Shown here: one piece after another, positions 46,073-54,916 of the stretch
Layout of the letters: each line of letters begins with the position of its first letter
Position numbering within the stretch: position 1 is the stretch's first letter
Assembly (NCBI GenBank): GCA_963724195.1
Contig: CAVRTQ010000021.1
Location: 1 to 64,000 of the forward strand
Reading direction: 5' to 3'
Length of the DNA stretch: 64,000 nucleotides
DNA from: Solirubrobacter sp963724195
GTDB taxonomy: Bacteria > Actinomycetota > Thermoleophilia > Solirubrobacterales > Solirubrobacteraceae
Made by a program: the position numbers and the translations under genes
The notes under the pieces: model-generated
What the model was told of the DNA's origin: nothing
What the model saw: the letters and a program-made list of their open reading frames with translations, nothing else
Databases searched by the model: none

Positions 46073-46756
46073 TCAGACGAGCGCGCGTTCGATCTCGGCG
46101 ACCACGCTCGTGGTCAGCACGTGGAGGGCTTCGATCTGCTCCGGCGTCCAGGACCGGGGCCGATGATCGATCACGCAGAGGGTCCCCAGCGCGTGGCGGC
46201 GGGTGGTGATCAGCGGGATGCCGACGTAGGCGATGACGTCGAGGTCGCGGATCGCCAGGTTCTCGCGCACGAGGGGATGCACCCGCGCGTCCTCGATCAC
46301 GAGCGGCTCGGCCGAGTCCAGCGCGTGCTTGCAGAAGGAGTGCGAGAGCGGGGTCTCGCGGGTGCTGTCCCACGGCTCGCCGAGCCCGACGCAGCTCTTG
46401 AAGAACTGGCGGTCCTCGTCGACCAGCGAGATCAGGGCGACCGGCGCCTCCAGCATGCGCGCGGCGACCTCCGCGATCCGGTCGTACGCCGGGTCGGGCG
46501 GTGAGTCCAGCAGCTGCGTGCGGTGCAGTTCGGCCAGACGGTCCACGTCGGCCGGCGGGCGGCCGGAGAGCGCGCCGGCGGCGAGCTGCTCGAGGCTCAA
46601 CACGGCGTCGTCGTCGCCACGCCTCCCGCTCAGCACCCCGAGGCGCATGATCGCCGCGTCGCGGACGAACTGGGCGGCGCTGATTCCCTGTCTCGACGCC
46701 TCGGCTTCCAGCAGCGTCCAGAGGTCGTCGCTGAAGCGCACCGTGGTGGCTCGCAT
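46073..46756 (-). CDS. Ribbon-helix-helix domain fused to a GAF sensor
   Basis: 227 residues from MRATTVRFSDDLWTLLEAEASRQ. The first 45 residues match a MetJ/Arc-type RHH DNA-binding fold (strand ATTVRF, helices DDLWTLLEAEASRQ and SAAQFVRDAAIMR). Residues about 80-225 are a GAF domain of the type found in diguanylate cyclases (LLDSPPDPAYDRIAEVAARML, ALISLVDEDRQFFKS, SFCKHALDSAEPLVIEDA, YVGIPLITTRRHALGTLCVID). It may be a DNA-binding protein whose activity responds to a small ligand. Divergent from the sigma-factor gene at 46882, which is a plausible target. Confidence 0.72.
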   Translation of the reverse strand: MRATTVRFSDDLWTLLEAEASRQGISAAQFVRDAAIMRLGVLSGRRGDDDAVLSLEQLAAGALSGRPPADVDRLAELHRTQLLDSPPDPAYDRIAEVAARMLEAPVALISLVDEDRQFFKSCVGLGEPWDSTRETPLSHSFCKHALDSAEPLVIEDARVHPLVRENLAIRDLDVIAYVGIPLITTRRHALGTLCVIDHRPRSWTPEQIEALHVLTTSVVAEIERALV

Positions 46757-46881
46757 GGGCACGAAGCCGATAGTAGCGATAGCGGATCTGGGAACACCGA
46801 TTGGATCACAGGTTTAGGCGACGGCGGATTCGGGGATGGACTCTGCGTCTCAGCCACCCCTCGCCCCAGGGTCTTCTTGCT

Positions 46882-47583
46882 ATGAGTGCCACCGTGATTG
46901 CGCCGACGAGCGCAGCGACCTATCGCGAGCAGATGGTGATCCGCTACCTCCCGCTCGCGCGCAGCCTCGCCCGCCGGTACGCCCACCGGGGCGAGATCGA
47001 AGACCTCAACCAGGTCGCCTCGCTCGCGTTGCTGAAAGCCATCGATCGCTTCGATCCCGATCGCGGGCTCGCGTTCTCGTCCTTCGCCGTCCCGACCATC
47101 CTCGGCGAGCTCAAGCGCCACTTCCGCGACAAGGGCTGGATGGTCCGGGTCCCGCGTGATGTGCAGGAGCTCAACCTGCGCATCACCAAGATCACCGAGT
47201 CGCTGACGAGCGAGCTGGGCCGGTCGCCGACGCCTGCCGAGCTGGCCGACCGGTCCGGCGCGACGGTGGAGCAGGTGCTCGAAGCCCGCGCGGCGAACAG
47301 CGCCCACCACCCGGAGTCGCTGGACAAGCCCGTCACCGAGGACGGCGAGCAGCTCCTCGATCTGGCCGGTGGGTCGATCGATCCGGGGTACGAGCACGCC
47401 GAGACCGCCGCCGTCGTCGACGGCCTGCTGGCCACGCTCGGCGAGCGCGAGCGCGAGATCCTGCGCCTGCGCTTCGCGGAAGACCTGACCCAGGCCGAGA
47501 TCGGCGAGCAGATGGGCCTCTCCCAGATGCACGTCTCCCGCCTGATCCGCAGGTCGATCAGCGCGCTGCAGGCCGCGAGCTAG
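46882..47583 (+). CDS. Second SigB/SigF/SigG-family sigma factor
   Basis: 233 residues from MSATVIAPTSAATYREQ. Region 2 (LARSLARRYAHRGEIEDLNQ, FSSFAVPTILGELKRHFRDKGW), region 3 (VPRDVQELNLRITKITESL) and region 4 (LTQAEIGEQMGLSQMHVSRLIRR). Same class as the factor at 28435. No anti-sigma factor or anti-sigma antagonist is adjacent. Probably a general-stress or developmental sigma factor; target promoters cannot be read. Confidence 0.9.
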   Translation: MSATVIAPTSAATYREQMVIRYLPLARSLARRYAHRGEIEDLNQVASLALLKAIDRFDPDRGLAFSSFAVPTILGELKRHFRDKGWMVRVPRDVQELNLRITKITESLTSELGRSPTPAELADRSGATVEQVLEARAANSAHHPESLDKPVTEDGEQLLDLAGGSIDPGYEHAETAAVVDGLLATLGEREREILRLRFAEDLTQAEIGEQMGLSQMHVSRLIRRSISALQAAS

Positions 47584-47667
47584 CCGGACCGAGCTGTCGA
47601 ACGCGCTGGGTCGCTGGCACGTCGGCGACTTCCCCCGTCCCCGACATGCCCGTGAGCAGGACCCGCA

Positions 47668-48374
47668 TCAACGTGGCAGCGGCGTCCCGGTGTAGTCCGC
47701 GAGTGCGCTGAGCAGCTCGTCCTGGAAGCGCGGGTCGCGGGCTGGCGCCGGCGGCTCGCGGCGCTGCTGGTGGTACCAGAACCCGCCGCTGGAGCGGGCT
47801 TCGGGCTCGTCGCTGGTGGCGAGCCACTCCTGGGTGAGATGGCCGAGCCGGAGGTCGTCGGGCGCGTGCGGGCCGCCCATCCGCGTGGGCACCCAGCCCG
47901 GGTCGACGGCGTTGCTGGCGACGTCCGGCCAGAGCCGCGCCACGGCCAGCGCGAGCGTGGTCACGAACAGCTTGCTGTCGGAGTACGAGCCGGCGCTGCG
48001 GCCCGTCCAGTCGATGTCCGGCGAGGTCGGCGCGCCCACCGCTGTGCATGCCGCTGGTGAGGTACACGAGCCGCTGCGGCCGCTCGATCAACGCCGTCAG
48101 CAGGTACGTGGCGACCACGTTCACCGGCATGATCTGGCGACCGGTGTAGACGCCGGCGTTGTGGATGACCGCGTCGAGGCGGCCGAGCCGGTTGACCTGC
48201 GCGGCGACGTCCCGCGTCTGATCGAGGTCGGCGAGGTCGCCGATCACCGCGTTTCCGTCCACGCGATCGGCGCTGCGGGCGTGCACGATCACGTCGTGGC
48301 CGTCGTTCTCGCAGCGTCTCGGCCGCGGCTTGGCCCAGGCCGCCGGCGGAGCCGGTGATCAGAATCCGTGCCAC
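47668..48374 (-). CDS. Short-chain dehydrogenase/reductase (SDR)
   Basis: About 235 residues after reconstruction. GTG start, cofactor motif ILITGSAGGLGQAAAETL, then (frame break near 48310) VIVHARS, GDLADLDQ, LDAVIHNAGVY, RLVYLTSGM and, after a second break near 48037, SYSDSKLFVTTLALAVARLW (Y-x-x-x-K) and VDPGWVPTRMGG. The core SDR residues are all present once the two single-base breaks are bridged. Substrate unknown. Confidence 0.78.
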
Positions 48375-48736
48375 TGGGCTCGAAACGCTAGCTGCAACGG
48401 CTCATCGAGGGGAAAGGGAGCGGCGTTTCCGCCCCGCGGCGCGAACGTCGGCTCCGGGCTCCGCGTGGCACGGCTGGTTGGCGTGCCGCTCTCAGTCAAG
48501 TTACGGGCACCGGAGATCGCGAGGAGCGGTTGTGGTTGCTTCACACCGCTCCACGTCCGGTCGATCGCTGTCGATCACGACCGCGCTTCGAACAAAGGGG
48601 GTGAGTGCCAGGAGCGAACGTTGTTCCTCACCTCCCAGCCGAGCGAGCCCACGATGTCGTGCCCGCTCGACGGACGCGCCGCTCCACCGGCGAGCGATCG
48701 TTCGTTTCCGCGACGCCGCCGTCAGCCTAACGCCGC
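48375..48736. other. 362-bp stretch without a recognised gene
   Basis: Between the SDR start and the cupin end. An open frame continues here from the cupin gene, but its sequence (RARHRGLARLGGEEQR) looks like read-through. No hairpin or promoter stands out, although an SDR promoter should lie in the left part; TAGCGT at 48388-48393 (minus strand) is a weak -10 candidate. Confidence 0.5.
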
Positions 48737-49133
48737 TCACCGAGCAGTACTGCTCGTCAGTCACGTGCTCGCCCCAGGTCACCGGGGAGCCGTTCTCGTC
48801 GACCTGCTGCATGGCGATGTGGACCATGAAGCGACCAGGGGCGGCGCCGTGCCAGTGGTTCTCGCCCGGTTCGAAGAAGACGCGGTCGCCGGGGCGGATC
48901 TCCTCGATCGGGCCGCCTTCGCGCTGGCAGCGGCCGACGCCCTCGGTCACGAAGATCGTCTGCCCGTGCGGGTGCGTGTGCCAGGCGGTGCGGGCGCCGG
49001 GGGTGAAGTGGACGCTGGCGGCGGCGAAGATCGAGCTGGCCGCCGGGGCGGCGACGGCGTCGATGTAGACGTCACCGGTGAACCAGTCGGCCGGGCCCTT
49101 CTGGGTGTCGATGCTGCTGCGGGTGATCTGCAT
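48737..49133 (-). CDS. Small cupin-domain protein
   Basis: About 131 residues. A single cupin barrel with metal-binding motif 1 (TAWHTHPHGQTIFVTEG) and motif 2 (PGENHWHGAAPGRFMVHIA). It resembles small quercetinase-like/(R)-mandelonitrile-lyase-like cupins. The read frame runs past the expected end. One extra base near 48747 turns EQY-A-R-stop into EQYCSVSG, and the natural stop would be 48737-48739. Start ATG with AAGGA four bases before; the MFS remnant overlaps it on the same strand. Confidence 0.75.
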
Positions 49134-49680
49134 GGTGTCCTTCCGAGCGGGTGGTGGCGAGGATGACGATCAGCGCGAGCGCGAGGAGCACGCAGGCGCC
49201 GGTGAGCGCAGCTGCGACCTGGTCGGCGAGCGTTGGGCCGGCGGCGGCGAACACCGTGACGAGGATGCCGACGCCGACGGCGCCACCGAGGTGATGGGAG
49301 ACGTTGACGAGGCCACCGGCGACGCCGGCGTCGCGGGGCTCGACACGGGCCATGCCGGCGGTGGTCAGGCTGCTGAGGCCGAGACCCTGACCGAGGCCGA
49401 AGATGACCATCGGGACGGCGATGCCGAGCAGGTACGGCGTGTCCATGGAGACGCGGCTGACCCACGCCGTGCCGACGAGCATGCCGACGCAGCCCGCCAC
49501 CGCGAGCCCGTGGCTGCTCACGCGCAGACGCGCGGTGACCATGGCGGCGACGATCACGGCGGCGGTCACCGGCAGGAACGCGAGTCCGGCCTCGAGCGCG
49601 CTGAAGCCGGCGACCCCCTGCAGGTACTGGGTCATGAAGAAGAAGAAGCTGACCAGCGCCCCGTTGAAGAGGAACCGGGC
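49072..49680 (-). pseudogene. MFS (DHA2-type) exporter, C-terminal half only
   Basis: Carries the last six or so TM helices of a 14-helix drug exporter: RFLFNGALVSFFFFMTQYLQG, GFSALEAGLAFLPVTAAVIVA, MVIFGLGQGLGLSSLTTAGM, DAGVAGGLVNVSHHLGGAVGVG and GACVLLALALIVILA. Coding resemblance stops abruptly near 49680, with no start codon upstream in frame. Its 3' end overlaps the cupin start. Eight or so N-terminal helices are missing, so it cannot transport. See 49681-49814 for the other side of the scar. Confidence 0.72.
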
Positions 49681-49814
49681 ACTTCGAGCGCCTGGATCTC
49701 GCCGCCGACGACGGCCTGACCGTCTTCACCTACACCGCCGAGCCCGGCTCCCGGCACGAGGAAGCGCTGCGGCTCCTCGGCAGCTGGGCCGCCACGGAGG
49801 CCCTCGCGCCGTAG
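49681..49814 (+). pseudogene. C-terminal fragment of an XRE/MmyB-type regulator
   Basis: The plus strand from about 49680 reads HFERLDLAADDGLTVFTYTA then EPGSRHEEALRLLGSWAA and stops at 49812-49814. This is the typical end of the MmyB-like ligand-binding domain found after an XRE HTH (L-x-x-E-x-L-x-L-x-x-D ... YTAEPGS-x-x-x-EAL-x-LL-x-SWAA). The HTH and most of the ligand domain are absent. Such regulators are often divergent from MFS exporter genes, which is the orientation seen here. Confidence 0.65.
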
Positions 49815-49839
49815 ATCGTCGATGCGCGACCATACGGCG

Positions 49840-50598
49840 ATGCCCGAGATCGATCTCAATGTCGACGCCGGCGAGTCGTTCGGCGCGTGGCGGATGGGCG
49901 ACGACGCCGCGCTGTTCGCGGAGGTGTCGAGCGCGAACCTGGCCTGCGGCTTCCACGCCGGTGATCCGGGCACGATCCGCACCAGCCTCGCGCTGGCGAT
50001 CGAGGCCGGAGTGGCGATCGGCGCGCACCCCGGGCTGCCGGACCTCGTCGGGTTCGGGCGCCGTCCGCTCACGCAGACGCCGCAGCAGGTCAGAGACGAC
50101 ACGCTCTACCAACTCGGCGCGATGTCCGCCTTCGTGCGCGCGGCGGGCGCGACGCTGCATCACCTCAAGCCGCACGGCGCGCTGAACACCGCGGTCGCCG
50201 AGTCCAGCGACGAGCACGCCGACGCGATCGTCACGGCCGTCCGCGAGTTCGATCCCGACCTGCCGATCATCGCCATCGCGGGCTCGCGCCTGCACCGGGC
50301 CGCGCAGCGCGCGAGCCACGCGGTCGTCGCCGAGGGGTTCCCGGATCGCGGGTACGCGCCGGACGGCTCGCTGGCGAAGCGCGGGACGGACGGCGCGCTC
50401 ATCCACGACCCGGACGAGGCCGCCGCGCGGGCGGTCCGGATGGCGCTGGACGGCACGGTCGAGGCGATCGACGGCACGGTCGTCGACGTGCAGCCCGGCT
50501 CGCTCTGCATCCACGGCGACAACCCGAACAGCGTGCCCACGGCCAAGGCGATCCGGGTCGCGCTCGAGCGCGCCGGCGTGACCATCCGCGCCTTCTGA
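49840..50598 (+). CDS. pxpA: 5-oxoprolinase subunit A (LamB/YcsF family)
   Basis: 252 residues from MPEIDLNVDAGESFG, the conserved family start; ATG 49822 would add six residues. Motifs: ANLACGFHAGDP, GAHPGLPDLVGFGRR, HHLKPHGALN, AEGFPDRGYAPDGSL and LCIHGDNP. With PxpB and PxpC it hydrolyses 5-oxoproline (pyroglutamate) to glutamate using ATP, removing a damage product. The pxpBC fusion follows four bases after the stop. Confidence 0.92.
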   Translation: MPEIDLNVDAGESFGAWRMGDDAALFAEVSSANLACGFHAGDPGTIRTSLALAIEAGVAIGAHPGLPDLVGFGRRPLTQTPQQVRDDTLYQLGAMSAFVRAAGATLHHLKPHGALNTAVAESSDEHADAIVTAVREFDPDLPIIAIAGSRLHRAAQRASHAVVAEGFPDRGYAPDGSLAKRGTDGALIHDPDEAAARAVRMALDGTVEAIDGTVVDVQPGSLCIHGDNPNSVPTAKAIRVALERAGVTIRAF

Positions 50599-50602
50599 AG
50601 CG

Positions 50603-52126
50603 GTGCCCGCGGTCGGACAGTACCTGCGCTATTCGACGACCTTCGACCTGGAGGCCAACCGGCGCGTGCGCGTGCTCGCCGCGGCCCTGAACGCGTCGCA
50701 GCCCGACGGCGTGCGCGAGATCTACCCCGGGTTCGGATCGGTGTACGTCGAGTGGGACGACGCACGGCTCTCGAACGAGCGGGCGAAGGCGTGGGTCGAC
50801 GCCGCGCTCGACGCGCCCGACCAAGAGCTGGACGAGGCGCGCCACGTGACCGTCCCGGTGGCCTACGGCGGCCTCGACACGGACGAGGTCGCGGAGGCGA
50901 CCGGCCTGTCCGCGGAGGAGATCGCCCGCTGCCACGCGGAGCCCGAGTACCAGGTGAGCGCGGCGGCGTCGGTCGGTCAGCCGATGATGACCGGCGTCGA
51001 CGAGCGCCTGCACGTGCCACGCCGGAAGACGCCGCGCACGGACGTGCCCGCGCTGGCCGTGGCCATCGCCAACGAGCAGACGACGATCTATCCCGCGAAG
51101 ATGCCCGGCGGGTGGAACCACATCGGCACCGCCCTGGTCAACGTCTACGACCCGCACCGTGACGACCCGTTCGCGTTCCGCCTGGGCGACCGGGTGCGGT
51201 TCGAGCCGCGCGACGGCGAGCCGCCCGCGCCCCCCGAGCGCCGACTACTCCTCCCGCCTGAGCCACAGCTCCCGGCGTTCCGCGTGGAGGACGCAGGACC
51301 GCTCGACCTGCTGCTCGACCAGGGCCGCCTGAACCAGGCGCACCACGGGATGGCGCAGTCCGGGCCGCTGGACACGGAGGCGGCCTGGCTGGCCAACAAG
51401 CTCGCCGGCAACGCGCCTCACGCCACCCTGATCGAGTCGACGCTCCGCGGGCCGACGCTGCTGGCCTTGCGCGACGTCGTGGTGGGCGCCGCGGGCCGGG
51501 GTCTGCGGCTGTACGTCGACGACGAGCCGGTCGGGCAGATCACGACCCTCGTGCGCAAGGGCGCGCGCGTCTCGCTGCGGCCGACCGGCGCCGGCGTCCG
51601 CGGCTACCTCGCGCTCGCGGGCGGGATCGAGGCCGAGCCGTTTCTGGGCTCGACGTGCGTCGACCGGATCGGCCTGATCGGCCGCCCGCTCGCGCCAGGC
51701 GACGTGCTCGGCCTCGCGCACGAACCCACGCTCGGCCACGAGATGCAGGCCCGGCCGCAGGAGCGCGCGTTCCACGTCGTGATCCGCCTCCACCGCGGCC
51801 CCCAGTGGTCACAGGCAGCCCAGGACGCGCTCACCGCAAAGCCGTTCTCCGTCACCACCGGCGACCGCATGGGCGTGCGCCTGCAAGGCCCCGACGTGCC
51901 CGGCGGCGAGCTGCTGTCGGAGTCCCCGCCGCCCGGGGCCGTCCAGGTGCCGCCGAGCGGCGCGCCGATCCTGCTGCTCGCGGACCGCCAGCGCAGCGCC
52001 GGCTACGACAAGCCCGCCGTGATCCATCCCGACGACCTCGCGCTCGTCGGCCAGTTGCAGCCCGAAGAGCGGCTGCGCTTCGTGTTCGCGGGCGATCACC
52101 CCGTTCCCTGGTTCAGAGACCTCTGA
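50603..52126 (+). CDS. Fused 5-oxoprolinase subunits B and C (KipI-KipA type)
   Basis: 507 residues, GTG start. Residues about 1-205 are PxpB/KipI (REIYPGFGSVYVEWDD, GGLDTDEVAEATGLSAEEI, YPAKMPGGWNHIGTAL). Residues about 215-505 are PxpC/KipA (GPLDLLLDQGRLNQAHHGMAQSG, GYLALAGGIEAEPFLGSTCVDR, VTTGDRMGVRLQGP, RQRSAGYDKPAVIHPDDL). Separate genes in many bacteria and fused in numerous actinobacteria. Forms the ATP-dependent 5-oxoprolinase with PxpA. Confidence 0.92.
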   Translation: MPAVGQYLRYSTTFDLEANRRVRVLAAALNASQPDGVREIYPGFGSVYVEWDDARLSNERAKAWVDAALDAPDQELDEARHVTVPVAYGGLDTDEVAEATGLSAEEIARCHAEPEYQVSAAASVGQPMMTGVDERLHVPRRKTPRTDVPALAVAIANEQTTIYPAKMPGGWNHIGTALVNVYDPHRDDPFAFRLGDRVRFEPRDGEPPAPPERRLLLPPEPQLPAFRVEDAGPLDLLLDQGRLNQAHHGMAQSGPLDTEAAWLANKLAGNAPHATLIESTLRGPTLLALRDVVVGAAGRGLRLYVDDEPVGQITTLVRKGARVSLRPTGAGVRGYLALAGGIEAEPFLGSTCVDRIGLIGRPLAPGDVLGLAHEPTLGHEMQARPQERAFHVVIRLHRGPQWSQAAQDALTAKPFSVTTGDRMGVRLQGPDVPGGELLSESPPPGAVQVPPSGAPILLLADRQRSAGYDKPAVIHPDDLALVGQLQPEERLRFVFAGDHPVPWFRDL

Positions 52127-52149
52127 AGCGGCGGCGAGAGCGGCCGTGA

Positions 52150-53121
52150 CTAAGGGATGACGACGAGCTTGCCCGCGGCGTTGCCGGCTTCCATGTCGGC
52201 GTGCGCGGCGGGCACCTGGTCCAGCCCGTCGTAGACGCGGTCGACCGGGACGGTGAGCGTGCCGGCCGCGACATCGTCGAGGAACGCCTGCAGCACGTCG
52301 GCGGGGAGGTCAGAGGCCTCGCCGCTGTAGGCGGTGAGGCGGACGCCGGTCGGGATGTAGCCGATGGGATAGAAGTCGGGCACGATCCACTCGTTGCTGA
52401 GCATCCCGGTGAAGCACACGACGCCGCCCGTCCGGGTGGCGCGGAGCGTGTCCTGCAGGACGTTCGTGCCGACGAGCTCGAGCGCGGCATCGACGCCGTC
52501 GGGGAACAGGTCGCGCACCGCATCCTCGATCTCGCCTTCGTCGACGAGGGGATGGTCGACCCCGACGGCGCGCAGCGCGTCGAACCGGTCCGCCCGGCGC
52601 GTGGTCGACAGCACCGTCGCGCCGCGGGACTTGGCCAGGACGGCGGCGACCATGCCCACGGACGACGTCCCGCCACGGATCAGCAGCGTCTGCCCGGCTT
52701 GCAGGTCCAGGCCGACGTTCAGCGAGCCGTACGCGGTCTGCAGCATCTCCGGCACGGCGCCGAGCGTGGACCACGCCAGCTCGGACCGGAACGGGATCAC
52801 GTTGGCGGCCGGCACGCACGTGTACTCGGCGTAGCCGCCGTCGAACTGGCGGCCCATCCCGCCCATCATCGCCACCACCTGCTGGCCGGCGGCGAACTCG
52901 CCGCCCGGCGCCTCGACGACCACGCCGGTGGCCTCGATCCCCGGCACGCGCGGGAACGTGACCCCCTCGGCGAGGCCGAGCCGTGTGTGCAGCTCGGAGC
53001 GGTTCAGGCCGAACGCCTTGACCGCGATCAGCACCCAGCCGGGCTCCGGCACCGGGGTCGGCAGTTCCTGGATCTGCAGCGCCTCGGGCGGGCCCGGGGC
53101 GTCGAGTACGACGGCGCGCAT
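52150..53121 (-). CDS. Medium-chain (quinone oxidoreductase-like) dehydrogenase
   Basis: 323 residues from MRAVVLDAPGPPEALQI (53121). GroES-like N-terminal domain (GFGLNRSE-like: AFGLNRSELHTR, FPRVPGIEATGVV) and a Rossmann domain (LLIRGGTSSVGMVAAVLAKSRGATVLSTTRR), with no structural-zinc cysteine cluster. NADPH-dependent enoyl or quinone reduction is typical of the family. Divergent from a LysR gene 35 bases away, so it is the likely LysR target. Confidence 0.85.
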   Translation of the reverse strand: MRAVVLDAPGPPEALQIQELPTPVPEPGWVLIAVKAFGLNRSELHTRLGLAEGVTFPRVPGIEATGVVVEAPGGEFAAGQQVVAMMGGMGRQFDGGYAEYTCVPAANVIPFRSELAWSTLGAVPEMLQTAYGSLNVGLDLQAGQTLLIRGGTSSVGMVAAVLAKSRGATVLSTTRRADRFDALRAVGVDHPLVDEGEIEDAVRDLFPDGVDAALELVGTNVLQDTLRATRTGGVVCFTGMLSNEWIVPDFYPIGYIPTGVRLTAYSGEASDLPADVLQAFLDDVAAGTLTVPVDRVYDGLDQVPAAHADMEAGNAAGKLVVIP

Positions 53122-53156
53122 GGCCGGCATCATCGCCCATGTGCGAGGATCGCTCG

Positions 53157-54056
53157 ATGTCGGTCGAACTCCGCCATCTACGCGCCTTCGTGGTGGTGGC
53201 GGAGGAGGCGCACGTGGGTCGGGCCGCCAAGCGGCTGTTCATCAGCCAGCCCGCGCTGTCACGCCAGTTGCAGCAGCTCGAGCGCGAGGTCGGCGCGCCG
53301 CTGCTGATCCGCACGCCGCAGGGCGTCGAGCTGACGGAGACCGGCACCGAGCTGCTGGACCGTGCGCACGTCGCGCTGGAGGCGGCGGAGGACGCGCTGG
53401 CGGTCGGGCGGCTGGCGGCTCCGCGTGGGCCGCTGATGCTCGGGCTCCCGCTCGCCGGCAAGCGCGACCGCTGGTTCGACCTGGTCCAGGCGTTCATGCG
53501 GCGGTACCCGGAGGTCGAGGTCCATCCGCGGATCGCGCTGACCGAGGAGCTGCAGGACCAGGTGCTGGCCGGTGAGCTCGACGGCGCCATCGGGCTCGCT
53601 CCCGCCCGCCGGCCCTCGCTCACCTACACCCACCTGCACGAGGAGCCGCTGGCCGTCTTCCTGCACGTCGACCACCCACTGGCCGCACGGGCGGAGCTGT
53701 CGCTGGAGGACCTCGAAGGCGTGCAGGTGACGGTTGTCGGCCGCCGGCGCGACCAGCCGTCGGGCCATGACGCGGCGTTGCGGGCGCTGTTCGTCGCGGC
53801 GGGGGTGACGCCGCGGTTCGTGCCCACCACCGAGTTGTTCCCGGCCCGCGCGGGGCACTCGAGCGACTACCTCGGGGTCAGCGGCGAGCACGATTTTCCG
53901 CCGACGGTCACGCGCGTCCCCTTGGTCCCGGTCCCGACGCTGCCGTTCGAGTTCATCCAGCGTGCGGGTCCGGCCCGGGCCGCGGTGCGGGCGTTCCCGC
54001 CGTTCGCCACGGACCACCTCGCGGCGTCATGCGCTGAGCGCATCGCCGCGCCGTGA
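53157..54056 (+). CDS. LysR-family transcriptional regulator
   Basis: 299 residues from MSVELRHLRAFVVVAEE. Winged HTH (HVGRAAKRLFISQPALSRQLQQLEREVG, LLIRTPQGVELTETG), then a periplasmic-binding-like effector domain (LMLGLPLAGKRDRWFDLVQAF, DGAIGLAPARRP, EEPLAVFLHVDHPLA). LysR regulators usually control a divergent gene, here the MDR dehydrogenase. The 35-bp gap must hold both promoters and the T-N11-A site, so part of the control region may lie inside the coding ends. Confidence 0.9.
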   Translation: MSVELRHLRAFVVVAEEAHVGRAAKRLFISQPALSRQLQQLEREVGAPLLIRTPQGVELTETGTELLDRAHVALEAAEDALAVGRLAAPRGPLMLGLPLAGKRDRWFDLVQAFMRRYPEVEVHPRIALTEELQDQVLAGELDGAIGLAPARRPSLTYTHLHEEPLAVFLHVDHPLAARAELSLEDLEGVQVTVVGRRRDQPSGHDAALRALFVAAGVTPRFVPTTELFPARAGHSSDYLGVSGEHDFPPTVTRVPLVPVPTLPFEFIQRAGPARAAVRAFPPFATDHLAASCAERIAAP

Positions 54057-54086
54057 TCGGCATTGGATCGGCGCTCGGCGCGGCCA

Positions 54087-54092
54087 TACGGT
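54087..54092 (+). promoter_or_regulatory. Candidate leaderless -10 box (TACGGT)
   Basis: Ends seven bases before the ATG at 54100; no Shine-Dalgarno site in between. Confidence 0.4.
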
Positions 54093-54099
54093 CCGCCGT

Positions 54100-54912
54100 A
54101 TGCCTGACACCATCGTCTTCATCCACGGCGCGTTCCTGGCGTCCAACAGCTGGGAGCGCTTCGCGAGCTTCTTCTCGGAGCGCGGGTACGCGACGCTGAC
54201 CCCGGAGTGGCCGCGCAAGACCGGCGACGTCGATGCGTTGCGCGCGCACTCGGAGGAGCTGGAAGGCCTCGGCGTGCAGGAGATCGTCGATCACTACGCG
54301 GCGATCATCGCCGAGCTGCCGGAGCCGCCGATCGTCATCGGCCACTCGTTCGGCGGGCTGATCGCCCAGATCCTGCTCGGGCAGGGCATCGGCCGCGCGA
54401 CGGTCGCGATGGACCCCGCCGCGCCCAAGGGCATCAAGCGCGTGCCGCTCTCCACCTTGAAGGTGGCCTCGCCCGCACTCAGCCATCCGCTGCGGCGCAA
54501 CGGCGTCGTCACGCTCGACTTCGAGCAGTTCAACTACGCGTTCACGAACACCTGGGAGGAGGCCGCCGCGCGCGAGGCCTTCGAGCGCTACGCCGTGCCG
54601 GACACGGCGCGCATCCTGTTCCAGGACGGCCTGGCGAACTTCACGCTGCACGGGCCGACGGAGGTCGAGTTCTCCCGCGAGGACCGCGGCCCGCTGCTGA
54701 TCACCGTCGGCGAGCACGACCACACCACGCCGCCCGCGGTGGCCAAGGAGAACTTCCGCAAGTACCGCGACGTCGAGGCCGTCACCGAGTTCGTCGAGTT
54801 CCCCGGCCGCTCGCACCTGCTGATGGCCGGCGAAGGCTGGGAAGAGGTCGCGCAGTACATCGCCGAGTGGCTCGACCGGGTGCTGCGCCCCGCCGCCGTG
54901 CTGGAGGCCTGA
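54100..54912 (+). CDS. Alpha/beta hydrolase
   Basis: 270 residues from MPDTIVFIHGAFLASNSWERF. Oxyanion motif HGAF, nucleophile elbow GHSFGG (Ser), acid in VGEHDHTTPP (Asp) and catalytic His in GRSHLLMAGEGW. A cap region lies between. Substrate unknown. The SDR gene begins four bases after its stop, so the two are co-transcribed. Confidence 0.88.
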   Translation: MPDTIVFIHGAFLASNSWERFASFFSERGYATLTPEWPRKTGDVDALRAHSEELEGLGVQEIVDHYAAIIAELPEPPIVIGHSFGGLIAQILLGQGIGRATVAMDPAAPKGIKRVPLSTLKVASPALSHPLRRNGVVTLDFEQFNYAFTNTWEEAAAREAFERYAVPDTARILFQDGLANFTLHGPTEVEFSREDRGPLLITVGEHDHTTPPAVAKENFRKYRDVEAVTEFVEFPGRSHLLMAGEGWEEVAQYIAEWLDRVLRPAAVLEA

Positions 54913-54916
54913 AGCC

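Noticed and set aside
48501..48736. Extra C-terminal domain on the cupin protein
   Set aside because: After EQY the residues become Arg-rich without structure, while a one-base shift gives an immediate stop at the length normal for small cupins.
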